Shown: positions 51,558 through 58,885 of the stretch, one piece after another
How positions within the stretch are numbered: the stretch's first letter is position 1
Layout of the letters: each line of letters begins with the position of its first letter
Assembly: GCF_036227225.1 (NCBI RefSeq)
Contig: NZ_CP109444.1
Span: 11,761,501-11,825,500, forward strand
Length of the DNA: 64,000 nt
DNA from: Streptomyces sp. NBC_01478
GTDB lineage: Bacteria; Actinomycetota; Actinomycetes; Streptomycetales; Streptomycetaceae
Direction of reading: 5' to 3'
Program-made: the position numbers and the translations under genes
The notes under the pieces: generated by a model
Seen by the model: only the letters and a program-made list of their open reading frames with translations
What the model was told of the DNA's origin: nothing
Databases searched by the model: none

Positions 51558-51572
51558 AATCATTAAATGATT
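51558..51572. promoter_or_regulatory. Perfect palindrome, probable GntR/FadR operator
   Basis: AATCATT-A-AATGATT, a 7-1-7 palindrome in the 105-base gap between the dehydratase and GntR genes. Size and AT-rich arms fit a FadR-type dimer. A second copy cut short (ATTCGATGAATG) follows directly. Confidence 0.8.
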
Positions 51573-51578
51573 CGATGA

Positions 51579-52322
51579 ATGACGTCCAGGGGTAGAGCGG
51601 AGATCGTGGTGCACTTCCTGACCATGCACCAGCGCGTGGTCGACGAGCTCGGGCGACGCATCGTGAGCGGGGAGTGGGAGCCGGGGGACTCGTTGCCGGT
51701 CGAGGACGCGCTCGCGGCCGAGATCGGCGTCAGCCGCGGCGTGTTGCGGGAGGCGGTCAAGACACTGGTGGCCAAGGGGATGCTGCACGTACGCCCGCGC
51801 ACCGGTACGCGCGTGCTGCCCCCGGAGCACTGGAACCACCTGGACCGTGACGTGCTGCGCTGGAAACAGGCCGAGGACGCGACGGCTCTGCTGCGTGATA
51901 CGAGTGAACTGCGCCGGATCGTCGAGCCCGAGGCGGCCCGGCTCGCCGCCGACCGAGCCGGCCCGGACGATGTACGAGTCCTGTACGAGGCCCTGGCGGC
52001 CATGGAGGCCGGGGCGGCGAATCCCGGCCGCAGCGGATATGTCGAGGCAGACATCGCCTTCCACCGGACCCTGCTCGACGCCGGGGGCAACCGTCTCCTC
52101 GGATCACTGGGCCGCGCTGTCGACATCGCGCTGGAACACAGCTTCCTCCTCAGCACGCAGACCCCCGGTGCAGTGGAAGCCTCGCTGCCGCGCCACCGCG
52201 CCATCGTGGAAGCCGTCGAGGCTCGCGACCCCGCAGCCGCGGCCACCGCCGTACTGGCCATCATCGAAGCCGCCGAACAAGAGATCGCCCAGTCACCCGG
52301 ACTGCCGGGCGACGTCGTATGA
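51579..52322 (+). CDS. GntR-family regulator (FadR subfamily)
   Basis: A 247-residue regulator. The winged helix is at about 15-75 (QRVVDELGRRIVSGEWEPGD, LAAEIGVSRGVLREAVKTLV, KGMLHVRPRTGTRVLP) and an all-helical FCD effector domain at 95-235 (SELRRIVEPEAARLAADRAG, YVEADIAFHRTLLDAGGNRL, LPRHRAIVEAVEARDPAAAA) with the metal-binding Asp/His pattern. ATG 51579 lies seven bases from the palindrome; a GTG at 51606 with GGAG is an alternative start. It probably represses the divergent dehydratase until a sugar acid binds. Confidence 0.9.
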   Translation: MTSRGRAEIVVHFLTMHQRVVDELGRRIVSGEWEPGDSLPVEDALAAEIGVSRGVLREAVKTLVAKGMLHVRPRTGTRVLPPEHWNHLDRDVLRWKQAEDATALLRDTSELRRIVEPEAARLAADRAGPDDVRVLYEALAAMEAGAANPGRSGYVEADIAFHRTLLDAGGNRLLGSLGRAVDIALEHSFLLSTQTPGAVEASLPRHRAIVEAVEARDPAAAATAVLAIIEAAEQEIAQSPGLPGDVV

Positions 52323-52735
52323 CCTGCCACGGCTGCGACCTTGCGGGCTCACGGGCAAGAGCACGGAAGCGGCCGACGCCCACGGGATCTCGCACCGCAG
52401 GTGGGCGAGGACGAGCAGGGCGTGACGGTTCTTGTTCAGCGGACGCCCGCGGGTGGCGCGTCGCCGGTGATGGTCTCTCAGCCGGGCGGACGGAAAGAAC
52501 AGGGCGGAGCCGTATGTTCCATGGGGCGTCGTCGGCCCGTCCCTGGCGGATGATGGCCGCCGACTACACGGCGGCACTCGGCGAGGGCGAGTCCACATCG
52601 CTCGCGGGACCGCTCGCGAGCCAGCAGCCCCTGGGACCCCGAACTGGATCACGCCACGACGGAGTCCGGAAGCGCGGTCATGGAGGAACGCCTCCTGCCC
52701 ACGCTCCTGTCCGACCTGGCCCGGCCGGCGTCTTT
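52323..52735. other. About 410 bases without a supported gene
   Basis: No family motif is visible. A plus-strand tail VMEERLLPTLLSDLARPASF ends at about 52740 and could be the C-terminus of a lost gene. Frames on the other strand are Arg/Pro/Ser-rich shadows. Confidence 0.4.
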
Positions 52736-53290
52736 TCAGTGAGCGTCGGTTTCCGGCTCCGGTCGGGGGAGTTCGTCGAGGTCGAGGGTGAAGGTGCGGC
52801 CGTCGGCCAAGGGGACGGGGAGCTTGCCTGTGCCGTACGCGCGCTTGAGCGCGGTGCTGTACCCGTTCGCGGTGGGCTGGGTGTGCAGGACGACTTCCCC
52901 GGCGTAGGGGTCCACGACCAGGTAGATCGGGATGCCGTAGCGGCCGTACTTGGCGGTGCAGTCGTCGTAGTCCTTGCGGGCGGATGAGGTCGAGACGACC
53001 TCGGAGATCAGCAGGACGTCCTCGAAGCTGTAGCGCTTGCCTTCCTTGCGCGCGTCCTCGCGCAGGATGGCCAGGTCGGGGGCGGAGTTCTCGTCGGCGG
53101 GGAAGTCGATGTAGACGTCCGAGGGTGTCTTCGCGTGCCGTCCGAGCGACAGGATCGTGTCGTACTGCATCGACTTGATCGTGCTGGAGTGCTCTTCGCT
53201 CTGCGGGGTCATGATGATCTTTCCATCGGTGCCGAAGAAGACCACGTATCCTTCGGGGAACTCGGTGTGCACGATTGCGTCGACACTCAT
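52736..53290 (-). CDS. Uma2-family endonuclease-like protein
   Basis: A 184-residue protein with ATG 53290 and AAGGAG upstream. It has the Uma2 (DUF820) restriction-endonuclease fold: FPEGYVVFFGTDGKIIMTPQ, then VYIDFPADENSAPDLAILRE and YSFEDVLLISEVVSTSSARK (the P-D...E-V catalytic pattern), KDYDDCTAKYGRYGIPIYLV and VDPYAGEVVLHTQP. These occur in many paralogues in Streptomyces and are presumed nucleases of mobile or regulatory origin. It stands alone. Confidence 0.87.
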   Translation of the reverse strand: MSVDAIVHTEFPEGYVVFFGTDGKIIMTPQSEEHSSTIKSMQYDTILSLGRHAKTPSDVYIDFPADENSAPDLAILREDARKEGKRYSFEDVLLISEVVSTSSARKDYDDCTAKYGRYGIPIYLVVDPYAGEVVLHTQPTANGYSTALKRAYGTGKLPVPLADGRTFTLDLDELPRPEPETDAH

Positions 53291-54326
53291 GGACGGTGCT
53301 CCTTCCCGTGTGTCGTCATGATACGGCGGGCGGTGCCGTCTCATTGATGGATGCCCCCGGTGCGTGCTGTGCGAGTACACCGCAGGGGCGGAACCGTTCT
53401 GCAAGAGCAGGCGCTGCGACGCGGTAGCGCGAGGAAGGTCCATGCTTGTCCGGATCCGGCAGGTCGCCTGTGGTCACTGCGGGGAGTGACGGCCAGCTAG
53501 AGCGGGCCGAAGACGAGGCCGCAGCGCTGGAACAGCTACGCCTGGCCGCAGTGGAGCGGGTCTTCCCCGCCGCTCCGGCCTCGGCCTGACAAGGTCCCTC
53601 CACACCGGGCCTCTTCCACACCCTCCGCTCCATCAACTCCACACAAACGCAACCCCTGTTCACCTTCCCTCGGACGGTGCTCGTCGCCGGAACAACCACC
53701 CGTCTTCCGTTCACCCTGGGGCGGACGGTAGTTCGGCGAGCGTGCTCCCGGGACGGGACCGTCGCCCTGCAGACACGGGAGCCTTGTGCGTTGCCGTCAA
53801 GCAGGTGGCTGCTGACGGCTTCCCTGTCGCCGACGAATTGCTCGCCCGCCTCTCCTCATCGCAGGACGACCACATCAACTTCAAGGTCCGCGAGGCGGGC
53901 CGCGTCGAAGTGGCAGACGGACCGCCGGGTGTCGGGGGGTGCCCCTCACCCTCCACAGGATCGGCGTCAGGGTCGGTGGACGTCGCACGAGCCGGTCGCC
54001 GGGTCGGTCCCCAGGTCGTCAAGCCCGCCGCCCGTGGGAGAAGACCCACCGCGGTCCATTGCCCTGGCCCGGGTCGAGGACGTTGCCGCGGCGGTGACCA
54101 CGGACTTGCTGCAGCCGTTCGCGGCCAGGTCGGAAGCGAATGTCATCGCTCTCCGGGAGCCCTGGTTCCGGGCCGGCGCGGGCCGCTGAGCCCGTCGCTC
54201 GCGCCGAACGTGGAGGGCTGTCTCGTGCAGGGTGCCTCGTCCATCTGTCGGTGGCCGAGTGCGAGGACTGTTACCGCCGACCATCGTCCGGAGCCCGCAG
54301 CTATCGCCTGGGTCTACGGCCCGAGC
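53291..54326. other. About 1 kb of decayed sequence with a Tn3-like relic
   Basis: No intact gene. At 53780-53890 the plus strand reads GALCVAVKQVAADGFPVADE, LLARLSSSQDDHINF, similar to the C-terminal end of Tn3-family transposases (L-R-x-x-G-x-x-V-x-D-E-x-L-A-R-L-S-P-x-x-x-x-H-I-N). Elsewhere only low-complexity frames and a short helical piece (VEDVAAAVTTDLLQPFAARS, 54080-54140) of unknown origin are seen. Confidence 0.45.
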
Positions 54327-54764
54327 TCACTGGTTGGCGTCGCGGAGTGTGCGCAGGATGCGTGCAAAGTGGGAGCGGTCTTCGGCTGAGAGCACGGACG
54401 TGACATGACTGCGCAGGTGGGAGACATGGGCGGTCAACGCCTTGTCGAGGGCTTCGCCGCCCTGCTCGGTCAGTACGGCGAGTGCCGCCCGCCGGTCGCG
54501 GGGGTCGGGCTCTCGGCGGATCAGCCCTTCCCTCTCGATGCGGTCGGCGAGCCGGGTGAAGCCGCCCGAGCTGAAGGACACGGCATCGGCCAGGTCGGTC
54601 ATGCGCATCCGGTGACCGGGTGTGCGGCCCAGTCGCAGCAGTACCTCGAACCAGGTGTCGGGAATGCCCATATCGCGGTTCACCAGTGGCTTGATGCAGG
54701 CGTAGGCCTCCACGAACAGACCGAAGAGGGTCACGTCCTCGTCATTCAGCAGTTGCTCATTCAC
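54327..54764 (-). CDS. MarR-family transcriptional regulator
   Basis: GTG 54764 gives 145 residues; the frame is open 30 codons further but through the palindromic promoter. The winged helix reads LFGLFVEAYACIKPLVNRDM, TWFEVLLRLGRTPGHRMRMT, DLADAVSFSSGGFTRLADRI, EREGLIRREPDPRDRRAALA, the last being the D-x-R-x-x wing of MarR. A C-terminal helix completes the dimer interface. It is divergent from the MBL-fold gene at 55034 with an 18-base palindrome between, so it probably controls the following run of small enzymes and itself. Confidence 0.9.
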   Translation of the reverse strand: MNEQLLNDEDVTLFGLFVEAYACIKPLVNRDMGIPDTWFEVLLRLGRTPGHRMRMTDLADAVSFSSGGFTRLADRIEREGLIRREPDPRDRRAALAVLTEQGGEALDKALTAHVSHLRSHVTSVLSAEDRSHFARILRTLRDANQ

Positions 54765-54833
54765 CTCACCAGAATGCCAGAAGTTCGACACCGGAAGACT
54801 CTGCCCCTGCAGAATCTGCACCGGCAGATATAT

Positions 54834-54851
54834 TGTCTGAGTCGGCAGACA
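54834..54851. promoter_or_regulatory. Palindrome, probable MarR operator
   Basis: TGTCTG-AGTCGG-CAGACA has perfect six-base arms and lies 70 bases before the MarR start. Around it (54790-54835) are further TCTGCC/GGCAGA-like half sites, giving a dense AT-poor operator region. It is between the divergent MarR and MBL-fold genes. Confidence 0.75.
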
Positions 54852-55033
54852 CATTTGGTGTACACCCGCTCATGAGGAGCCCGTCTCAAGCGCAAGCACG
54901 TGGTGTCGCCCGCCGCGTCGGCAGCGGCCGGGGCTGACGTCCGATCGGGCGCCGCACCCGTCTTTCCAGGACGCACCGCCACATGGCGGAGCGCCGGTTT
55001 CCCCCAAACAGCACCTCACGTCAGGAAGCAGCC

Positions 55034-55840
55034 ATGAGCACTCTTTCCTTCAAGGTCCTCGACCTCGACTTCCCGGCCGGCAGCAAGAACAAGACCGCCA
55101 CCCTCGTCACCGGCGAGAACGAGGCACTGCTGGTCGACGCCGGCTTCACCCGCGCCGACGGCCACCGCCTCGCCGCCGAGATCCTCGACTCCGGCAAGAA
55201 GCTCACCACCGTCTTCGTCAGCCACGCCGACCCCGACTTCTACTTCGGCGCCGAAGTGATCGCCGACGCCTTCCCCGACGCGACGTTCGTCGCCACTCCG
55301 ATCGTCATCGAGCACATCCAGCACTCCTACGAGGGCAAGCTCAAGGCGTGGGCCGCGCTCGGCCCGAACCTGCCCACCCGCCTGGTCGACCTCACCCCGC
55401 TCACCGGCGACCTCACCCTGGAGGGCCACCGCTTCGAGCTCAAGGGCGGCCCGGCCGCGCTGCCCGACCGCCACTACCTGTGGCAGGCCGAGCACCGCGC
55501 CCTCCTCGGCGGCGTCCTGCTCTTCCAGCAGGAGCACGTCTGGGTCGCCGACACCCCCACCCCGGGTGACCGTGCCGCGTGGATCGACCTGCTCGACGAG
55601 ATGGCCGCGCTCGACCCGCAGCTCGTCGTGCCGGGTCACCGTCTGCCCGGTACGGCGGCGGACGCGTCCGCCATCTCCGCCACCCGCGACTACCTCGTCG
55701 CCTTCGAGGAGGAGCTCGGCCAGGCGTCCGACGGCGCCACGCTGACCGAGGCGCTGGTCAAGCGCTACCCCGACAACGGCATGCTGATCGCCGCCCAGAT
55801 CGGCGCGAAGGTGGCCAAGGGCGAGATGAAGTGGGGCTGA
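55034..55840 (+). CDS. Metallo-beta-lactamase-fold hydrolase-like protein
   Basis: A 268-residue MBL-fold protein from ATG 55034 (AGGAAG upstream). The core is ATLVTGENEALLVDAGFTRA, TTVFVSHADPDFYFGAEVIA, GGPAALPDRHYLWQAEHRAL, VWVADTPTPGDRAAWIDLLD and LVVPGHRLPGTAADAS. The metal motif is reduced: SHADPDFYFG stands where H-x-H-x-D-H would be, a known variant subgroup that may use a different metal set. It is two bases from the SnoaL-like gene. Substrate unknown. Confidence 0.85.
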   Translation: MSTLSFKVLDLDFPAGSKNKTATLVTGENEALLVDAGFTRADGHRLAAEILDSGKKLTTVFVSHADPDFYFGAEVIADAFPDATFVATPIVIEHIQHSYEGKLKAWAALGPNLPTRLVDLTPLTGDLTLEGHRFELKGGPAALPDRHYLWQAEHRALLGGVLLFQQEHVWVADTPTPGDRAAWIDLLDEMAALDPQLVVPGHRLPGTAADASAISATRDYLVAFEEELGQASDGATLTEALVKRYPDNGMLIAAQIGAKVAKGEMKWG

Positions 55841-55842
55841 CC

Positions 55843-56253
55843 ATGACCGAGTTCGCTACGTCCACCGCCCCCGCCGATGTCGTACGGCGTCAGTACCTGG
55901 CGTCTGCGGCAGGTGACCTGGAGGCCCTTCGGGCCACCCTCGCCCCCGACGTCGAGTGGACGGAGATGGCCGGCTTCCCCCTCGCCGGCACCTACCGGAC
56001 CCCCGACGGCGTCACCGCCGGCGTGATGGAGAAGCTCGGCCAGGACTGGGACGGCTGGAGCGCCCACGACGACACCTACGTCGTCGACGGCGAGAACGTC
56101 GTGGTCCTCGCCCGCTACACCGCGACCAACAAGGCGACCGGGAAGCCGATCGCCGTCCGCGTCGCCCATCACTTCGTGGTCCGCGGCGGACTCATCGTGC
56201 GCTTCGAGCAGTTCGTCGACACCGCGCTCGTCCGCGACGCGATGAACGACTGA
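55843..56253 (+). CDS. SnoaL-like / NTF2-fold protein
   Basis: A 136-residue cone-barrel protein: VVRRQYLASAAGDLEALRAT, LAPDVEWTEMAGFPLAGTYR, WDGWSAHDDTYVVDGENVVV, LARYTATNKATGKPIAVRVA, HHFVVRGGLIVRFEQFVDTA. This is the common ketosteroid-isomerase-like fold with a His in the A-H-H-F motif that may be catalytic. The family includes isomerases, cyclases and binding proteins. It is coupled to the MBL-fold gene (two-base gap), suggesting one pathway. Confidence 0.85.
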   Translation: MTEFATSTAPADVVRRQYLASAAGDLEALRATLAPDVEWTEMAGFPLAGTYRTPDGVTAGVMEKLGQDWDGWSAHDDTYVVDGENVVVLARYTATNKATGKPIAVRVAHHFVVRGGLIVRFEQFVDTALVRDAMND

Positions 56254-56326
56254 CCATCGCGACGCCAGCCGTTCGCCGCGGCTCCCCGTCGCGGCGCATG
56301 GCCTTCCGCACGTGAGGAAGGCACTT

Positions 56327-57025
56327 ATGAAACCGACCGTCGTGCTGGTGCACGGAGCGATGCACACCCCGTGGGTCTTCGGTCCCCTGAGCGATCGCCT
56401 TACCGCCCGGGGGGTCGACTCTCGGGCTGTGCCTCTGCCCAGCAGCCATCCCGACAGCGCTCTCACCCAAGGCCTCACGGAGGACGTGGCGGTGATTCGT
56501 GCCACTGTTGACTCCCTCCAGGGGCCTGTGGTGCTGGCCGCGCATTCCTACGGCGGTGTTCCCGCCACCTGGGCGGCGGCCGAGACGGGCCAGGTCGCAG
56601 AGCTGGTCTACATGGCCGCGTTCGCGCTGGAACCGGGCAGCTCGATGATGGAATGGATGGGCGGCGATTTCCCGCCCAACTGGATCCACTCGCCCGACGG
56701 ACTCGCCGTCAAGGCAGGTGACGTCGAGCAGGCCATCTTCAGCGGTGTCGACCCCGACCTGACCGCCCAGGCCGTCAAACGGCTCAACTGGCAAGGAATG
56801 CGCGCCTTCACGGAAACGCTCGGCGCCGCCCCCGCCACCACACCACTCACCTACATCGTGGCAACACAGGACCCCTCCTTGCCGCCGGCCGTGCAGGAAC
56901 AGTGGGCCGCCCGCGCCGCCCACAGCGTGCAGGTGCCCTCGGGGCATTCCCCGCACCTGTCCCACCCCGACGATGTCGCCGCGATGCTCGCCGAGGCGGT
57001 CGCACGGGCCGCGGAACGCGCCTGA
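56327..57025 (+). CDS. Alpha/beta hydrolase (EstC/salicylate-esterase-like, paralogue)
   Basis: ATG 56327 has GAGGAAGG upstream; 232 residues. The family points are VVLVHGAMHTPWVFGPLSDR (oxyanion), VVLAAHSYGGVPATWAAAET (nucleophile Ser), VATQDPSLPPAVQEQWAARA (acid) and VPSGHSPHLSHPDDVAAMLA (His). It matches the layout of the hydrolase at 12833-13525. It follows the SnoaL-like gene by 73 bases, in the same run downstream of the MarR operator, and precedes the solute-binding protein by 39 bases. Confidence 0.88.
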   Translation: MKPTVVLVHGAMHTPWVFGPLSDRLTARGVDSRAVPLPSSHPDSALTQGLTEDVAVIRATVDSLQGPVVLAAHSYGGVPATWAAAETGQVAELVYMAAFALEPGSSMMEWMGGDFPPNWIHSPDGLAVKAGDVEQAIFSGVDPDLTAQAVKRLNWQGMRAFTETLGAAPATTPLTYIVATQDPSLPPAVQEQWAARAAHSVQVPSGHSPHLSHPDDVAAMLAEAVARAAERA

Positions 57026-57064
57026 ACCGAAATCACCCTTCCCCCACACAGAAAGCGAAATCCC

Positions 57065-58204
57065 GTGACCAACTTGCCCAGCCGACGACGACTTCTCGCC
57101 ACCGGAGCGGGGGCTGCGCTCAGCCTCGGCACACTCGGCACCACCGCATCCCCCGCCTCGGCCGCTTCCACCAAGTCCGCGACCGGCAGCGGCTCCGAGG
57201 AGACCAGGACCCTCGACGAGCTGTACCAGGACGCCCTCGCCGAGGGCGGCAAGCTCGTGGTCTACGCGGGCGGCGACCTCGCCAACTCGGGCAGCGGTGC
57301 GAGCGCGCGCACCGCCTTCCGCACACGGTTCCCGGAGATAGACCTCCAGCTGATCGTGGACTACAGCAAGTACCACGATGTCCGGATCGACAACCAGTTC
57401 GCGACCGACACCCTCGTCCCCGACGTTGTCCAGATGCAGACACTGCAGGACTTCACCCGCTGGAAGCGCGAGGGCCGGCTGCTGCACTACAAGCCCGCCG
57501 GCTTCAGCAAGCTGTACAAGAAGTTCCGGGACCCTGACGGCGCCTGGATCTCTGCGCAGGTCATCGCCTTCAGTTACGTCTACGACATCGCGGCGGCCGG
57601 CGCGAACGCGCCTCGGTCCCCGCTGGACCTGATCGACCCGCGCTGGAAGGGCAAGGTCGCCTCCTCCTACCCGCACGACGACGATGCGGTCCTCTACCTC
57701 TACGCCCTCTACGCGGAGAAGTACGGCTGGGACTGGATGGCGGCTCTCGCCGCCCAGCAGCCGCAGTTCGCTCGTGGTTCGTTCTCGCCCAGCACCGCGA
57801 TCAACAACAAGACGGCGGTCGTCGGTCTCGGTACCGCAGGCAGTGCGACAGCCACCACCGGGATCCGCATGAGCCTGCCCGACGGGCACCCCTTCATGGC
57901 CTGGGGCCAACGACTCGCGATCTTCAAGCAGGCCGCCAACCCGACAGCGGCCAAGCTCTTCCTGAACTGGCAGATCTCCACCGAACGCCAGACTTCCAAC
58001 AGCTGGTCGGTGCGTGCGGACATCGCCGCACCCACCGGCCTCCATCCCGTCTGGGAGTACCCCAACGCCAACGTGGACGGCTTCCCCCGCTTCATGGAAG
58101 ACCGTGCCGAAGCCGAGCGGCTCAAGCAGACCTTCGCCCTGTACTTCGGCGAGGTCAAGGGCGACCCCACACCCGGTTGGCCCGGTCTGCACCCGGGGGC
58201 CTGA
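57065..58204 (+). CDS. Orphan extracellular solute-binding protein with Tat-type signal
   Basis: A 379-residue binding protein. The signal is twin-arginine-like (SRRRLLATGAGAALSLGTLG, ending ASPASAAS), so it may be exported folded with a cofactor or metal. The mature part parallels the protein at 41001-42134: KLVVYAGGDLANSGSG, RFPEIDLQLIVDYSKYHDVR, IDNQFATDTLVPDVVQMQTL, QDFTRWKREGRLLHYKPAGF, SSYPHDDDAVLYLYALYAEK. There are no permease or ATPase genes. A strong terminator follows. It may capture an anion or ligand for the preceding enzymes. Confidence 0.87.
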   Translation: MTNLPSRRRLLATGAGAALSLGTLGTTASPASAASTKSATGSGSEETRTLDELYQDALAEGGKLVVYAGGDLANSGSGASARTAFRTRFPEIDLQLIVDYSKYHDVRIDNQFATDTLVPDVVQMQTLQDFTRWKREGRLLHYKPAGFSKLYKKFRDPDGAWISAQVIAFSYVYDIAAAGANAPRSPLDLIDPRWKGKVASSYPHDDDAVLYLYALYAEKYGWDWMAALAAQQPQFARGSFSPSTAINNKTAVVGLGTAGSATATTGIRMSLPDGHPFMAWGQRLAIFKQAANPTAAKLFLNWQISTERQTSNSWSVRADIAAPTGLHPVWEYPNANVDGFPRFMEDRAEAERLKQTFALYFGEVKGDPTPGWPGLHPGA

Positions 58205-58223
58205 CCTGCCAGGCCAGGCATTG

Positions 58224-58262
58224 TGCCGCACCCCGAACGCTCAGCAGTCTCAGGGTGCGGCA
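58224..58262 (+). terminator. Terminator of the solute-binding protein gene
   Basis: A perfect 10-base stem (TGCCGCACCC at 58224-58233 with GGGTGCGGCA at 58253-58262) and a 19-base loop lie 20 bases after the stop. Confidence 0.8.
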
Positions 58263-58324
58263 TCTCCTTCACCGCTGCGGTGGCGACAGTCGAGGGCGAC
58301 CGAGATTTGACATCCTGTCAGATC

Positions 58325-58420
58325 AATCGGGGGCGCGCCGCCCGTGATGCGTGCGGCGAACGAGTCGCTGCCGCCGAAGCTGAAGGTCACTTTGGTGCCG
58401 GGGTGCGCCCTTCTCGAAGC
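58325..58420 (-). pseudogene. Fragment of a molybdate-binding protein (ModA-like)
   Basis: On the minus strand AHPGTKVTFSFGGSDSFAAR then ITGGAPPIDLT matches the N-terminal lobe of ModA (F-E-K-x-x-P-G-x-x-V-x-x-x-F-G-G-S-x-x-L-x-x-Q-I-x-x-G-A-P). FEK precedes it one frame away. About 30 codons remain. Confidence 0.55.
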
Positions 58421-58529
58421 CCGTACCTGTGCGTTGACGACCGGACGTGATCAGGAAGCCTCGGGCATCACGCAACCGTGGGCGACGTCACGGCGTTCGG
58501 CGGGACGGGCCTGGCGGCGGGTCAGCCGC

Positions 58530-58885
58530 CTCGTCAGCACTCGGATGCCGGTTCGCAAGGCGGATTCAAGCTCGGCGAGCACCTGGACCGCGACGGCATC
58601 GCGGCCTCCATCGGCTCGGTCGGCGACGCATACGCCAACGCGCTGATGGAATCGACGATCGGCCTTTACAAGACCGAACTCATCAAGCCCCAACGACCCT
58701 GGAAGAACCTGGCCGGGGTCGAGTTGGCCACCGTTGAATGGATCGACTGGTACAACTTCCGCCGCCTGCACAGTGAGATAGGCCACGTCCCACCCACCGA
58801 ATACGAAGCCAGCTACCACCAGAAAACCCAGAAACCCCAGGTCACAACCACAATCTAGAGTCTCCGACCAACCCGGGGCGGTTCA
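58530..58885 (+). mobile_element. Right end of an IS6110-like IS3-family element
   Basis: A C-terminal transposase piece reads HSDAGSQ, KLGEHLDRDGIAASIGSVGD, AYANALMESTIGLYKTELIK, PQRPWKNLAGVELATVEWID, WYNFRRLHSEIGHVPPTEYE and stops at 58858, with the last DDE glutamate region present. It is followed by a terminal repeat ending at 58885 (GAGTCTCC...CCCGGGGCGGTTCA), which closely resembles the IS6110-type inverted repeat (TGAACCGCCCCGG...GGAGACTC). The left two thirds of the element are gone; a ModA fragment lies on that side. Confidence 0.8.
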
